NCBI GenBank assembly: GCA_964247055.1
Contig: OZ176054.1
Location: 11,718,001-11,782,000 of the forward strand
From: Paragordius varius
Taxonomy: Eukaryota > Nematomorpha
Length of the DNA: 64,000 nucleotides
Direction of reading: 5' to 3'
Of the stretch, positions 39,000 through 52,494 are shown one piece after another. A program made the translations under genes and the position numbers. The notes below the pieces were generated by a model. The model saw nothing but the letters and a program-made list of their open reading frames with translations. It ran no database searches and had not been told where the DNA came from. The stretch's first letter is position 1. Every line of letters starts with the position of its first letter.

Positions 39000-39240
39000 A
39001 GGAAAGATATCAAACCGATCGACATAAAAGATTAGGTTAAAGTCGTCATAGGTGGTTTGGATATGTAGAAAGAAGAGATGGTAACTGAATTCGTATAAAA
39101 AGATTGATGAATATATTGTGAAATGGAGGGAGGGCGTTCTAAAACGCGATTAATAGCTATACGGTTAAAAGGCACATTGCAAAACTGAACTTGCAACGCG
39201 AGGACGCCATAGAAAGGGTTTTATGGCGAAATAGTTTAAG
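39000..39240 (+). mobile_element. LINE C-terminal remnant
   Basis: Plus-strand translation gives 'RHRWFGYVERRDGN' and, after stops, 'AKLNLQREDAIERV'. These match the 'GHV.RRDDE...SREDAQDR' tail common to non-LTR retrotransposon proteins. Short and heavily decayed. Confidence 0.6.
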
Positions 39241-40617
39241 GATATACTGCTCGAAAGAGTGATATTGTAAATTTAATTATTTATATAATCCGCAAAAGAA
39301 ACTGTCCTATAGCCAAATCCCTTGCCTTACTTATTATGATACGCGTTTCTCAAGATGACTTACGAGTTGCGTAGCGACTTGCTTATAACAATTCGTATAA
39401 AATTCTTATTATTCATTTAATTAGCATGACATGTTGTTACTTTAAAAAAATGTGCCATTGGCTTTTTGGACATATTAAATATCAACCAATGATTAATCCT
39501 TTTGCCCACTGAGATTAATCACTTGGAGCAAATCTAAATATCGACCATTTAGAGGCCATATCACATTATCCTAATAAGCGAAAAATTGTAAAATACTATG
39601 ACTAGTCTTAAAATTTTAGCGGTTTTAATGGTTCCCTTTCGAATTGCTATCACCCCATTAATATTTAACAAGTTGTCACATTAAAATGCTGTGTGCAATT
39701 TTTTTTTACTATAAAACATTTTACAAAATTAAGTAACTGAGTTTAATAAACCTATAGTTATTAAAGCGCAATTATGCTGAGATTGGTTTGTGGCATGCAT
39801 ATATAAAATTAAAATAATATCTAAAGTTAATTAAAATATTCACAAAGTTAAGCATATTATAGTTGCCGTCGTAAAATATATTTATGTAGAAAATCACATG
39901 TGTATAATTATATATCTTTTATCAAGCTTTTATTTTTAAGGCCAGGTAAAGTTAAAATGAATATAAATTTAATTGTAATAGATGATTTACAGGGATATTA
40001 CTTTAAAATAGAGACCACTAGGCTTAAATAGAATCCTTCGTTTCGAAAGATGTTATTCTGCTAAGTATATATCGGTTTTAGGTTTGATTTTGATATTATT
40101 TAAAATTTAGCTGGTGTGAAATTTAACCCAAACAAACTGTGGCATTCCTTTTTTTTCAAAAGATAAAATTTCAGGAAAAAAAATTATCATGAAAAAAAAA
40201 ATAATTACAACTTGATAAAATAATGCAGAAAAAAATTGATTTTCACCTTTTTAACATTACCCATATTGTTTTTTTTTCCAAATTTATTAGCACTTAAGGA
40301 ATATCGTTTTTACCATGTATAAAGGATATAAAAGTTAGATGATCAAAATATAGCTAAAAAAATTTAAATAAAGAAAAATCAAAAACTACTTAATTTTTTT
40401 TAATAGTACCTAAATGATTATTATTTTAAATGATTCTGAGGGGAGATTATTGTCAAGATATTGGATACCGATAACCATAGAATAAAAAATTATATAGAAT
40501 TGTAAATTTTTATTTTGGTTTAATTAAAAAAAATTTTTAAGTTTGACTCCAAACATATGCAAAAAGTTATTAAAGAAGTTTCAGATTGAAAATTGATATA
40601 CTGTTATTATATTTTAA

Positions 40618-41677
40618 GCTATATATTTATAAAAATGAAAAATGCTGGCTTTGTGATCTGGTACAGGAAAAACGGTAGACCAATTCAAATCCAAACTTCG
40701 AAAAAATATAATCATTAATGAATGCCCCGACAATAGCTTCGCCCATTTTTTGAAATAGGCCCCCAGTTCGGGCCCACCCCGTGTGAAAAACGGTTTTTTT
40801 TGAAAACACAAGTCCACAAAAATCGTGTCTTTGAGACAATTTTCCGGAAAACGTGTTGGTCCATTCTATTTCAAATATGATTTTTATTTAGTTATTTTCG
40901 ATTGCGCCAAACATAGTCGAGTCACTTTTTTGATTTAGGCCCTCTTTTTACCCGCTCCCCCCGTAAAATCCCACCTTTTTCAAAAAACAAAGTCCACAAA
41001 AATATTTTTTTAAATCTCTTTTTCGACCAAGATATGAGACCGTAAAAATTCAATATGGATTCCACGTATTCCCTGTTAAAAGGCCAAAATTATAGCCAAG
41101 CGTTTCTTTGATAGTAGCTGCTGGGTAAGGAGCTACCCGCGAAAAACTGATTTCTCATGTAACTTTGTGATCTGTTTCCGGAAAACCGGTGGACCCATTC
41201 AAATCCAAATATCGAAAAAATATAATCATTAATGAATGCCCCGACAATAGCTTCGCCCTTTTTTGGAATTAGGTCCCCAGTTCGGGCCCACCCCGTGTGA
41301 AAAATGGGTTAAGTCAATTTTTTGGAGAAAGTGTTGGACCATTCAGTTTCAAATATGATTTTTGTTTACTTATTTTTGATCGCGCTGAACATAGTCGACT
41401 CACTTTTTTGATTTAGGCCCTCTTTTTACCCGCTCCCCCTGTAAAATGCCATTTTTTCAAAAAACAAAGTCCACAAAAATAATTTTTTAAATCTATTTTT
41501 CCCCCAAGTAAACAATAAATTAGTATGAATGCTTTAAAATTCCTATGAGATCATAGATATTAAATAATTTTTCGAAATAATCCACATATGTAGATCATTT
41601 TATTGTCCCTTTTCCAAACCCCCCCAGAAGTCCGAAGGACTTCCTCGGGCTGCGTAGCAGCACGAGATTTACGCTAG
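40618..41677 (+). mobile_element. Helitron-like non-autonomous element, 3' end intact
   Basis: It ends with a stem-loop GCTGC-gta-GCAGC (41649-41661), then 12 nt, then CTAG (41674-41677) followed by host T. That is the Helitron 3' layout (hairpin, CTRR, insertion before T). A second hairpin, GAAGTCCGAAGGACTTC, lies just upstream. Inside, a block of about 300 bp ('TGATCTGG' to 'CCCGCTCCCCC') occurs twice, at 40648-40990 and 41170-41450. The 5' TC terminus was not found. It shares long sequence with 51998-52420 in the opposite orientation. Confidence 0.5.
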
Positions 41678-42164
41678 TATTTAATAAATTATCAGAATTT
41701 TATAATACCTTTATTTTAAGATATTTAGAAAAAATACTCATAGCTCTCAATTACAATATAAATGTATTTCAAGGTATCCAACAAAACACGTAATTTGGGC
41801 AAAAATATTTTTTAAATCGTGGTGAAATTCAAAACATAACAAACCACATTTTAATTTTTAATTTACCTTCCGCGTGTTCAACACCCATGCGAAAAAAGCA
41901 ATGGTTTTCAAAAGGAGGGCGCGAAAAATTTGGAGAATATAATTAAAAACAAAACTAGAAACAAAGATTTTCAGGTGGACAAGATTTGTCACCGATATGG
42001 GAAAAAATATTTCAAAAAATGCAGATATAAGGATCTCGTTGATTGGAATTTTTATTAAATTATAATATATTTTACATTTTTATTTTGATTTTTTTGAAAG
42101 GTGGGCGCGCAAGAATTTTTTAATTTTAATAAGGTTGGGAAGCGTAAAAGCATAAAAAATATAG

Positions 42165-42450
42165 TTATATTTATATAAAATCTAATCAATTTTCTTTTGT
42201 TTTTAACGGTTTGATTTTGTCCTAATTAGATGTTATTGAAAGTAAAATAGCAAAGACACAAAAGCAAATAAATCAATCAATCAGCTTTTAAATTAAAAAG
42301 ATAAAACAGTTTCTTTAAAGTAATTCGCCGCGGTTTGAGAACCAATAAATATAGATATAACTTTCATAAAATCTAATCAATTTTCTATTTTGACGGTTTA
42401 ATTTTGTCTTAAACAGGTGTGTTATCCAAAGTAAAACTTTGAAAACTAAA
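42165..42450. repeat. Direct repeat, two diverged units of about 95 bp
   Basis: 'AAAATCTAATCAATTTTC' followed by a 'GACGGTTTAATTTTGTC'-like stretch occurs at about 42177-42265 and again at 42367-42450. Unit identity is moderate and function is unknown. Confidence 0.6.
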
Positions 42451-45400
42451 AAAAAATAGATTCGGGATTATCTAAATTAAACGAAATTTTTAAAATAATT
42501 TTTCAATGTATAATGTCCAAATTTTTTTTGGCCAGTGTCGATTAAAAAATTAGTCTCAATGTCCATCAATGCTTAGTCCATTTTTGATTGACAGCTGTTC
42601 CGAAAATTTTTTTTAAAAAATACGAAAAATTGGTTTTTACTAATTTTTTACAAACAGTTTTATTATATAATAAATCAATACAATTATTGATGTTGAAAAA
42701 GGTAATTATTATACAGGTGTAAGATAATTTCGATAAATCGCCAACTAGGCGTCTAGCCAGTTTCATTTCCGGTTTTGTTTGATTACTCTTTTCTAAAATG
42801 TAAATTGCAAATATATTATTTTATTATATAAATTTTTTATATATATATTTAATCAATTTTTTAAGACATAATAGCGATATATCACCAATTAGTGCCATTT
42901 TATACATGTATAATAAAAATAAAAAAAAATAGAGATGAGAATAAACAAATAATAATGTATGTGGGGGTTAACCCATAATGACTCAATATATTTAAACAAT
43001 AAGTTAAGTCATATACAGTTGGCATTAAATGAAAAATAAATAATTTGTTGACGTAATTGCAGTGGCGATGAATTCGTTTTATTTTCCATTTATTGCCGCA
43101 AATTATTAAAAAATCATAATTTATAAAATTGTTTTGACCATCACAACTAATTCCGATTAAGGTTAATTTTATACACATATATATTTTAGATCAATTTTCA
43201 TTGTCAAGGTTAAAAAATTCCTTTTTTACATTAATTTCCTTTTTTTAGTTTCTACAAATTTGTTTTGATTTTTTGAGCCTTAAAAAAGCTCTGGTAACCT
43301 CCCACATTGAAAAATAACTATAATACCCTTGTTTACAAAATGTTATGCTGTTTTAATATTCTCCAGATATCATTACATAATGTATTCATTCTTCGAAATA
43401 TATTTTTCATTTTACATAGCTTCTATTTTTAGAGAAAGAATATGTGTATCAATAAATGTAGAAATATACATAACTAGGTCAATCATGTTAAAAAAATAAC
43501 TTAAACACAATACTACGTTTCCTGTTTATGGGAGCAAATAAAATTCATTTTGGCGATTTTACAATTTTTCCATGTGCTTATTGAGTTAAATAGCGTTTTA
43601 TTTTGACTTTCATCCAATTCAAACATTACATTGTGCTTTTTCATTATATTTACTAATAAATTTGGGTTAAATGCGATTTTTATCCTATACACAAGTCTAA
43701 ATTTATTGATTTTTTTTATTTTAGCCTAGTCACACCACTCCTATTGCTTTTTTTGCTTATGAAAAATATCACATATTAAAATTGTAGAGTTAAAGGTCAA
43801 AAACTACGTTTTTATTTTACATGGAATGTTAGTGATCTAAAAATAATTTGATAATTCAATTCTTAAAAGTATGAATAAGCTAAATACATATAATCGATTC
43901 TTAAAATTTAAGGGATAATAATAATAATACATATTAAAATAGGCGCTAGGCTAACATTGCAAAAATAAGATTTTTTGTCTGTTGTTATATATTAGTCATC
44001 AAATTTCGCAAAAACGTATATTGTACTAAGCAGCCCCCCTATTTCTCATTTACTATGTTAAATTAAAAAAAAATCATAAATACCCTTTCTTCCTTTATTT
44101 ATTTATTTATTTTTTTACATATATAAAGGAAACGTCCAAAATATTTACACTATCCCCCTCTGACTTAGTTAATGTATAGAAAAATCATCATATAAACAAT
44201 GTTTACATTTTGTATATGAAGTAAATGAATTTTTGGAAAACTTAACTTATACATTTACATTACATTTTTTTGCCCCCTTGCCTTTTCTCTATTACTACTA
44301 AGAGAAGGCCTTATATCATAATTAACACATATATCTCTCTCCAAATTTTCCCTTGCTTTAAAAAATTTTTTTTTTACTAATATTGTACATCCGTTTAGTA
44401 TATATGAAAACAATTTTATTTTATTTTTGCTAATGATAATATCCCTCCCTTCCCCCTTTCATTTTCTTTCTAATTTTTTGGATATTTATTATTCGATTTT
44501 TTACTTTTTTTATTTTTTTTTCGATTTTCAGCTAAAACATTTACGAATTATTTTTTATCGATTTTATTTCCATAAATAATTTTCTCACATTTCCGTTTTT
44601 ATTATTTTTATTTCAAAATTTTTTTGCACCTGAAATAATTTAACATTATGTATGATAAGTAGGTCAAGGTAGGTCCTTGACAATGAACTTATTTTATTTT
44701 TTCCAGAAGTATATTTCTGACTTATTCAATCTACTAGAAAACATTTAATATATTCAAATTTGGATGGATACTGTGATCAATTCGAAATTTAGCATTGTCG
44801 TAACGGGCTGTATATAGATGGAATTTCCTATTGAGAGATATGTTATATGTTTTAATCATTCAAATATTTTTTGCAATTTCATTTATCAAACTTAACTTTT
44901 ATATATATAAGATAACTTAGTTTAAAACAAATTTTTGTTTTTTGCATGTTTTTTAATAGTTTTAAACAGGCTTTGTTTGGTAAAAAAATTGCAAAAAATA
45001 TTTTTTGAATGTTTGACGACATTGTATATCATATTTTCTCATGACTCAAAAAGCTCTAATACTGCCACGTTACGATACTGATAAATTTTTCTGATTCTTC
45101 AAAAAATTACTGAAAAAAATTGATATTGTAGCAAAAATATTTTGATTTTATCAAAATTTTTATTAAGCATTCTCCCTCTATAATGTAAAATATGCCATAT
45201 ATTCAGGGGGTTATTCCCCTTCGCTTTGTTTAATATTATGATAATATTTGCCCTTTTTACGACACACTAAACTAATTTTTTTTTCTCTAATGATAATATT
45301 TTTTGTATCTTTTTACTGTGCACACATCTGTTAATGTTATAATTTTATGTTAATATTTGAATATTTTTTTCTTGTTTTTAACATATAAAACTTTTCTGGG

Positions 45401-46999
45401 GTGGGGGGGGGTAGCTTTTAATTTTAAGGCAAAAATTTCCTGAAGGCAAAATGAGATATATGTATACATGTTTGAGAATTTTAGGAATTTTTGAAAGTCA
45501 TGATTTGCATATTTCTCGCATATAAATACATTACAACAAATTTTTTTTTCAATACTAAATATAGGTGCTTTACCTGGAAAATGTGCTAGCTATCACAAAA
45601 AAATATGCAAATTGCATGTTAATTTTTATACTGTTGTTTATTCTAAAATGAAAAAATATTTTTTTGATATTCATGTTTCATATAAATTATTTTATTATAA
45701 TTATTTTTAATAGCATAAAATGAAAAATAATACATAGATTTAGCTTTATGATTGAAAATAACATGTTTAATAATTGAGTTAACAAATTTTTTATATGTGA
45801 ATATACATAGGATGCACATTTATATTGGTCAATTAACATTATTTTTGGACAATTGCGAATACAGTAGGGTATGGGAAACAAACAGCAAATGGTTGAAATT
45901 AATCATTGTTTCCTATCTAACAACATTAAATGTATTAATTTTATAATGGACGAAATTTATATTATACCATAAGCAACACTATTTATTACTAAATAGCTAA
46001 CTATAATAATTAAAGGTGTGTTACAAAATTCATATATTAATCCATAATTAACAATGTCTAATGTTAAGGTAACAATATCCAGTATAGATATATAATCAAT
46101 TAGGTTGGATTTAACATCTAAATATAAGATTCAATATAACGCAATGGTTTAAATATTTTTGAAATCTAAAAGTCATTCGAATTTTTTATTTACTAAATGG
46201 TTCTGAAAACTGTTGTAAAATTTTTTAATATCGAATAGTGTTATCTTATTTTGTTAAAAGAACAAGCATTATTAACAGGATTAACATATAATATTGTGAA
46301 CACTTTATGACTTTTTGGGGTAGTTTTATACACCAGGTCCAATTAGAATTTAAATACCTTAAAAAATATTTTTAGCCTTAAGCCAAAAAACTTCTTAGCC
46401 GTTATTTTTTTCTTTATATTTTAAAAATTATGCATACAACAGGCAATGTAATTATGCATATAAAAAATAAACTTTAAAAAGCTTTCAGATAGCAATTTAT
46501 CAGCAATTTAAAATAACTACTATAAGATGTTTACAATTGTGTTTTGGAGATATCTTAATTTGGGATTTTAATTGCAAAAATTCCAAATTTTTTTTATCTA
46601 ATAGAGGATGAAAGGGTTATAACATTTAAACCAAAACAGCTATCACAACAGTAGTTGTTTACTTATTACATTTAACTCTGGGGTAGAAAACTACCCCAAA
46701 ATTTCGCGTACAAAAAAAATCATCTTTATGACATAAACTTAATTGATATAGGATGACAAAAGAAGGTATTGATTATATGAGTTTATTTTAGAAGTGCCTA
46801 ACACATTTCGCAGGCACGGGTTTTTGAAATATATGGAATTTTTGCATTTCGAGAACATATAAAACTGAATTACGTTTACAATAAAAATTAATTATTTCAC
46901 CAATTTTTGTTAGTTCATTGTCAAAACTTGTTCAAAAATTATGTAAACAATACCAAAATAGCAATATATTTTTGTTAAAAAAGTAATTTCTATTTATTT
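42451..46999. other. Gene desert, extremely AT-rich
   Basis: No exon, RNA gene or recognisable transposon could be supported. The part from 44100 to 44650 is a T/pyrimidine-rich tract on the plus strand, and a G-run lies near 45403-45412. ORFs here are short and compositionally biased. Confidence 0.55.
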
Positions 47000-47067
47000 T
47001 AATTATTTCTCAAATTGTGGGCCGCCGTACAAAATATCTCGCAGAGGCGCATATTGGACACCCTAGT
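47000..47067. mobile_element. Orphan hAT terminus
   Basis: On the minus strand it reads CTAGGGTGTCCAATATGCGC and continues into 'GTACGGCGGCCCACAATTTG'. This resembles the CAGGGGTGTCCAA type of hAT end but belongs to a different family from the element that starts at 47076. No matching second end was found upstream. Confidence 0.45.
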
Positions 47068-48094
47068 ATCTATACCAGGGGTGTCCAACAGGGTACTCGC
47101 GAGCCACTAGTGGCTCATTGAAAATTTTTAGTGGCTCTTTGAAAATTTTGAATTTTTTTTCCAAGTGGCGAAAAAATTTGAGGTGCGGATTTAGTACAAT
47201 TCTACATTTTTTTTAATTTTTTGTATGCGTTTAAAAAGATAAAGAAAGCATGTATTTAAATTTAGACCAAAGCTAAAAATTATTTTAAAATATTTACATT
47301 TTGTATGACTTTTAAGGTAAAATTACACTAAAAGATTATGAAATGCGAATATAAAAGATATTACTCATATGTAGGAATCATTGCATTAAATAATAAGATG
47401 AAAATTTGGAATATTATTATTTAGTAAAGAAGTTTATTTAAAATGTGTATAGTTATAATAATATATTTTAAATTTTACAATTTCGATGAAGGGTCATTGG
47501 TGTTAATAATGTAAAAGGGAAATTTTGCCTTATTTTTAGTTAAATAAAATGCGAGATTTATTCAATCCTATTCATTTAAAATCTTAGTTAATGTTAAATC
47601 AAAAATGGTTTATTTAAAAGTCGGTGCATATCAAATGCTATGTTACAGTTTTAAAACTTCTTCCATAGTAAACATTTAGTAGACAAGAATTCATGGGGTT
47701 ATTTTTTATCAATACTATAGATGAGGTCTCCTCTTCATATCCTATTGTGTTTCGAATTTATGTCCGTATAAAAAAAATTGCCCGTATAAAAAAATTTGTC
47801 CGTATAAAAAAATTTTGTCCGTTATTTGTCCGTATTTTGTCCGCAAATTAAAAATTTTAATCTTTTGATTTTAACACTATGTCTTATAAAAAAATTATGT
47901 CTGTTAGTTTAAAAATTCGTCCGGATAATTACATATTTTACTGTATATTTTGGGTCCATTGGAACACTAAATTTTTTGTAAAAAATAAATATTTAAAATT
48001 ATTTAGCTTTCATACCAATACTGGCAATTATAATTTGGGTCCATTAAAGATTAAATTACTTGAAAAAAATAGGTATTTAAAATAATTTACACTA

Positions 48095-49056
48095 GACAAC
48101 AAATTTTTCTGCCACTCGAGTTTTTTGCATTTTCTAATATTTAGTATCATTTTAACAGTTCTGAAATAAAAATTATAACTCCACGTAAGAATTTTGTATA
48201 ATTTGATTTTGATTATGCGCCCTCTTTATCCAAATTTTGCTAAAAAATGTTTTTCTTAGAAAATATACAAGTAATGCCCATTTGTAATATATCATTCGAA
48301 AGAGTATTAAAAACTCTATAAAATGCATACTAATATGTATTACATTGACAGTTAATATTGGATACAGAGAGCGACAAACCCGCGAAGCGAGAGCAATTTT
48401 TTTAATTAATATATTTTTAAATTAATGGATGAAAATAGCTCAAACTTTGTAGATGGTGATGAATGTCCAAAAAAGATAACACAAAAAGTTTTTTTGATTA
48501 AAACATTTTTTATTGCTTTTATGCCACTCAAAACAGCCATTTTTAAGTTTTTTGTTTTTTAAAAATTACCATCTCATCAATTGATTTATTTTCTTTACGA
48601 GGCCGATAATTTCGAAATTTTAAAGATAAAAACAAAGTTTAAGGTATTTTTGATCTTTTATAGCCATTATGTAAAAAATTTACAGTTATAAATATGCATT
48701 TTCGTATCCACTAGGTAAAATATTTATGATAATAATAATTTTTATTAAAAAAGCAAACCAAAATACGGATGACGATATAAACCCAAATAACTTTTACATA
48801 AGATTGTTTTAGATGACTAACTACCATTCGAAAGATACTTCGCGCTCTTTCGAATCATATATAATACATAGCACTATATCTAAAACTGTTAATTTTAAAA
48901 ATTTCGAGTTTAATGTAAAATCGGGGGCAAAAATTTTCCATAAACCCTAATAAAAAAATCCTTACGTGTTAGACCTATTTTTTTTCAGTTATATTATTTA
49001 TATATTTTAATAAAATAATTTTAAATTTATAAAAAAAATTAAAATTTGTTGTCTAG
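48095..49056. mobile_element. TA-flanked inverted-repeat element nested in hAT 1
   Basis: Left end TA-GACAACAAATTTTTCTG; right end AAAATTTGTTGTC-TA. On either side the hAT sequence shows related 'TAGGTATTTAAA' motifs, indicating interruption of a repeated segment. No coding region was seen. It is younger than the hAT element that hosts it. Confidence 0.75.
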
Positions 49057-49102
49057 AAGCTTTCATACCAAAAGGGAATTAAATTGGCTCCATTGAAACA
49101 TC

Positions 49103-50640
49103 TTGTTACTTGCAAAAAATAGGTATTTAAATAATTTATTGAGCTATATGCATAAATCTCAAAAAGTAAATAGAAAATACAATCCCGACTGGGAATTAAA
49201 ATATGGGTTTACTCAAATTTTCAACAAAGCGGAGTGCTTTATTTGCAAATTTACGACAAACGGGTTTCGCGAATATAATTTAAAAAGACATGCCAATACC
49301 ATGCATTTGGATTTTATTAATATGACTACAGAAATGAAAATAATAAAATTAGAATCTTAAAAAATATTAATAATCTCCAACCAATAATTTCATTCACGCA
49401 ACCTTATCCGATAGTATAGAGGAGTTATATTGTTGCCAATTTACTCGCCAAAAAATGAAGCCTTATTCTGTTGATGAGTTTGTAAAGGGATGCGTACTGG
49501 AAATTATTAAATGTATTTAGCCTAATAAAGTTGAATTAATATCCAGTATAAATCTTTCGCGCAATACTATGTGTCGACGAATTACAGACATCGAGGAAGA
49601 AATTCAACTTTCCCTAAAAGAAAGACTTCAAAATTTTGTGGCGTTTTCCTTGTCATTTGATGAAAGCACAGATATAAGCAACATATCACAATTGGTAGTC
49701 TTTATTCGAGGGATAGATGAATTTTTTTATATAACAGAAGATATGTTAGGCTTACTTCCGATGAAAAATACAACTAAGGGAGATGATATGTTTCATGCAT
49801 TTTTAAAATGTATTGAGGACAATAAATTAAAGATGAGGGCGCTATCTTGTTTGACAACAGATGGTGCCCCAGCTATGATTGGAAAAAACAAGGGGTGAAA
49901 TTATTGTTAATCCGATGGTATTAATATTGACCATATATATAATGCATTGCATGTTTCACCGTGAAAATCTCTGCGCACATGCTCTAATGGACAATGTTAT
50001 GACTGTTGTTATTAAAGTAGTTAATTTTATAAAATCTCATGATTTGAAACATAGGCAGTTAGAGTTATTAAAAGAAATTCAATCAGAATATGGATATTTT
50101 ATATTTTATTCAAATGTAAGGTGGATTAGTCCGGGGAAATGTTTAAAAAGGTTTTATTATTTATTAAAAGAAATAAATATTTATCTATTGCAGAATAATT
50201 ATTTGGTAGAGGAATTAACCAATGAAGATTGGTTGTCAGATTTATGCTTTTCCGTAGATATTACAGAAAAACTAAATCAATTAAATGAATCCTTGCAAAA
50301 GCAAGATATTTTAATTGTTGATGCGAATAACCATATTAAAGCGTTTTGAAAAAAATTGACGTTATTTTTTATGCCATTAAAAAAAATAATGCCGAACATT
50401 TTCCAGAATTGAATAGATTTAAAGCTGGTAAAACTAACGATTTTCAAAATATGCAGATCAAATTAACATATTATCAAAAGCTTTTTATAATCGATACGGG
50501 GATATGACAAAATATGAAAAAATATTTGATTTATTTTGTTGTCCATTCTAAGTTGAAGCTATCAACGCTCCTATTAATTTACAAATGGAATTACTAGATT
50601 TGCCAATAATGAATTAAAATTATTATTTGGGCAAACAAAT
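49103..50640 (+). pseudogene. hAT transposase of element 1, broken
   Basis: Three main open pieces. 49103-49360 is BED-finger-like ('CFICKFTTNGFREYNLKRH'). 49569-49898 is the catalytic region ('FAVSLSFDESTDIS'-type: 'FSLSFDESTDISNISQLVVF' and 'ALSCLTTDGAPAMIGKNKG'). 49879-50349 reads 'IMHCMFHRENLCAHAL' and 'SNVRWISPGKCLKRFY'. This order is that of GTF2IRD2/ZBED5/FAM200-type hAT transposases. The catalytic parts are separated by a frameshift near 49895 and by stops between 49360 and 49569. The hATC dimerisation end is not recognisable. Confidence 0.9.
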
Positions 50641-51997
50641 AAAATTGAATTTTATAAAAAAATATATAACGTTTGATAAATTTACTAATTTAAGAATTTT
50701 TGCACAAAGATTAATTTGTGCTTTTGGGTGCACTTATCTTTGTGAAAGTTTTTTTTTAAAATGAAATACACAAAATCTCTTTCACGTTCTTTATTAACTG
50801 ATGAAAACTTGGAGAATGAATTGAGATGTGCTGTATCAAATATTGATATATATCTGAATAAATAAAGCAAAAAATCACAAAACAAATATCCCATTAAAAA
50901 TTTATTTATGCAATGCAAAATATTTCTTTTATTTTTATTGGATAAAAAAAGGTTACATTTTGGATTAAATTCGCCACAGTCTACTCTAGTCATACTATCG
51001 AATTGCAATAAGTTTACCATATCCATGTATTATCTTTTTAACATTGATATAATTTAAATAGCAAAGCATTATTATACTTATACTGTTTATTTTCTTTTTA
51101 ATATGAAAATTAGCACATATATATGTTAATATAATAAATTTATTTGTTACCAATCTCTTGATATATATAAATAAAAAGTGGCTCTTTGGAATTTTGAGGT
51201 CGAAAAGGTGGCTCTTCAAGCCATTTGTGTTGGATACCCCTGATCTATACCAACGTATATTGATTTGAATGTATCATATATATTTCGCTATGATTTTTTT
51301 TCATCGAACCCATTTTTTCGAAATGGATCAAAAAAGAAATTAAGATAAACATTGAAAAAAATTAAATTAAAGAACGGTTTTTTTGGCAATCAGTAATTCC
51401 ATTGCATTGCAAAAATTGTTCAACCGTGTTTTTAAATAGCGCCCGTTTTAAAACGCTTACTAAACTGCAACCGATTTTACGCCTAAGAAATTATGTAAAA
51501 ATTAGTTAGATAAAATAATTAATAATACATAAGATACATTTTATAGTCTCATATTTCTTAATTCTAAAGAGTAGGGAATTAAATTGGATTGCCTTAAAAA
51601 TCAAACACTCACCAACCCAGAGCTGACAATATGGAATATTTTTGGTTACGGGGTTTAAAATCTCATAATGATCAGATGCCTTAAAAACTCTACCATTGAG
51701 CCTGGTAAAATTTGATAAAAATCCAGTAAAATTGAAATTATAAATGCGCCAAAATATAAGACAAATTTTTTGTTCAAGTTCAACCTTGAATTAATTTATC
51801 ATAAATTTTTATATTGTATTACAAATCTAACCATAAACGTTATGCGCAATGAGTAAAGTGACCAGATTTTTTGAAGAAAAAAGCGGGACAAATCTGAGAA
51901 AGGGGAACATGGAGGATCTGCCAAAAATTTTTATACAAAAATTTATTGTAATATTTATTTATTTTTAACACAAATACATTATAAATATTTATAAATA

Positions 51998-52420
51998 CTA
52001 GCGTAAATCTCGTGCTGCTACACAGCCCGAGGAAGTCCTTCGGACTTCTGGGGGGTGTAAAAATGGCATTTTACGGGGGGAGCGGGTAAAAAAGAGGGAC
52101 TAAATTAAAAAAGCGAGGCGACTATGTTCGGCGCAAACGAAAATCAGTAAACAAAATTTTATTTGAAATTGAATGATCCAACACGTTCACCGCAAAATTG
52201 TCTCTAAGACACGATTTTTGTAAACTTCTGCTTTCAAAAAAAACCGTTTCCTACACGGGGTGGGCCCTAACTCAGGGCCATTTTCAAGAAAGGGTGAAGC
52301 TATTGCCGGGACATTTATTAATGATTATATTTTTTCGATATTTGGATTTGATTGGGTCTACCGGTTTTCCGGTACCAGATCACAAAGCCAACACTTTCCA
52401 TTTTTATAAATATATAGATT
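51998..52420 (-). mobile_element. Helitron-like element inside hAT 2
   Basis: The minus-strand 3' end has the same GCTGC-loop-GCAGC hairpin and terminal CTAG as the element at 40618-41677, and aligns with it over about 400 bp. It was inserted between the hAT end and the transposase stop codon. The 5' limit is uncertain, at most 52490. Confidence 0.5.
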
Positions 52421-52494
52421 TTATTTTTTGGTATATTTTTTTATTTGAGGGAATGCGTTTTAGCAGATTGTCATCCTTTTTTAAAATATAAGTC

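Larger units (their letters stand above)
47076..51242 (+). mobile_element. hAT element 1 with 8-bp target duplication ATCTATAC
   Basis: The ends are CAGGGGTGTCCAACAGG on the left and its inverse, TGTTGGATACCCCTG, on the right. Both are flanked by the identical 8-mer ATCTATAC (47068-47075 and 51243-51250), diagnostic of hAT insertion. Subterminal 'GTGGCTC' motifs repeat at both ends. It encodes a decayed ZBED/FAM200-like transposase and holds a nested element of about 960 bp. Tandem 'TGTCCGTATAAAAAAATT'-type repeats occupy 47761-47845. Length 4167 bp. Confidence 0.95.
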
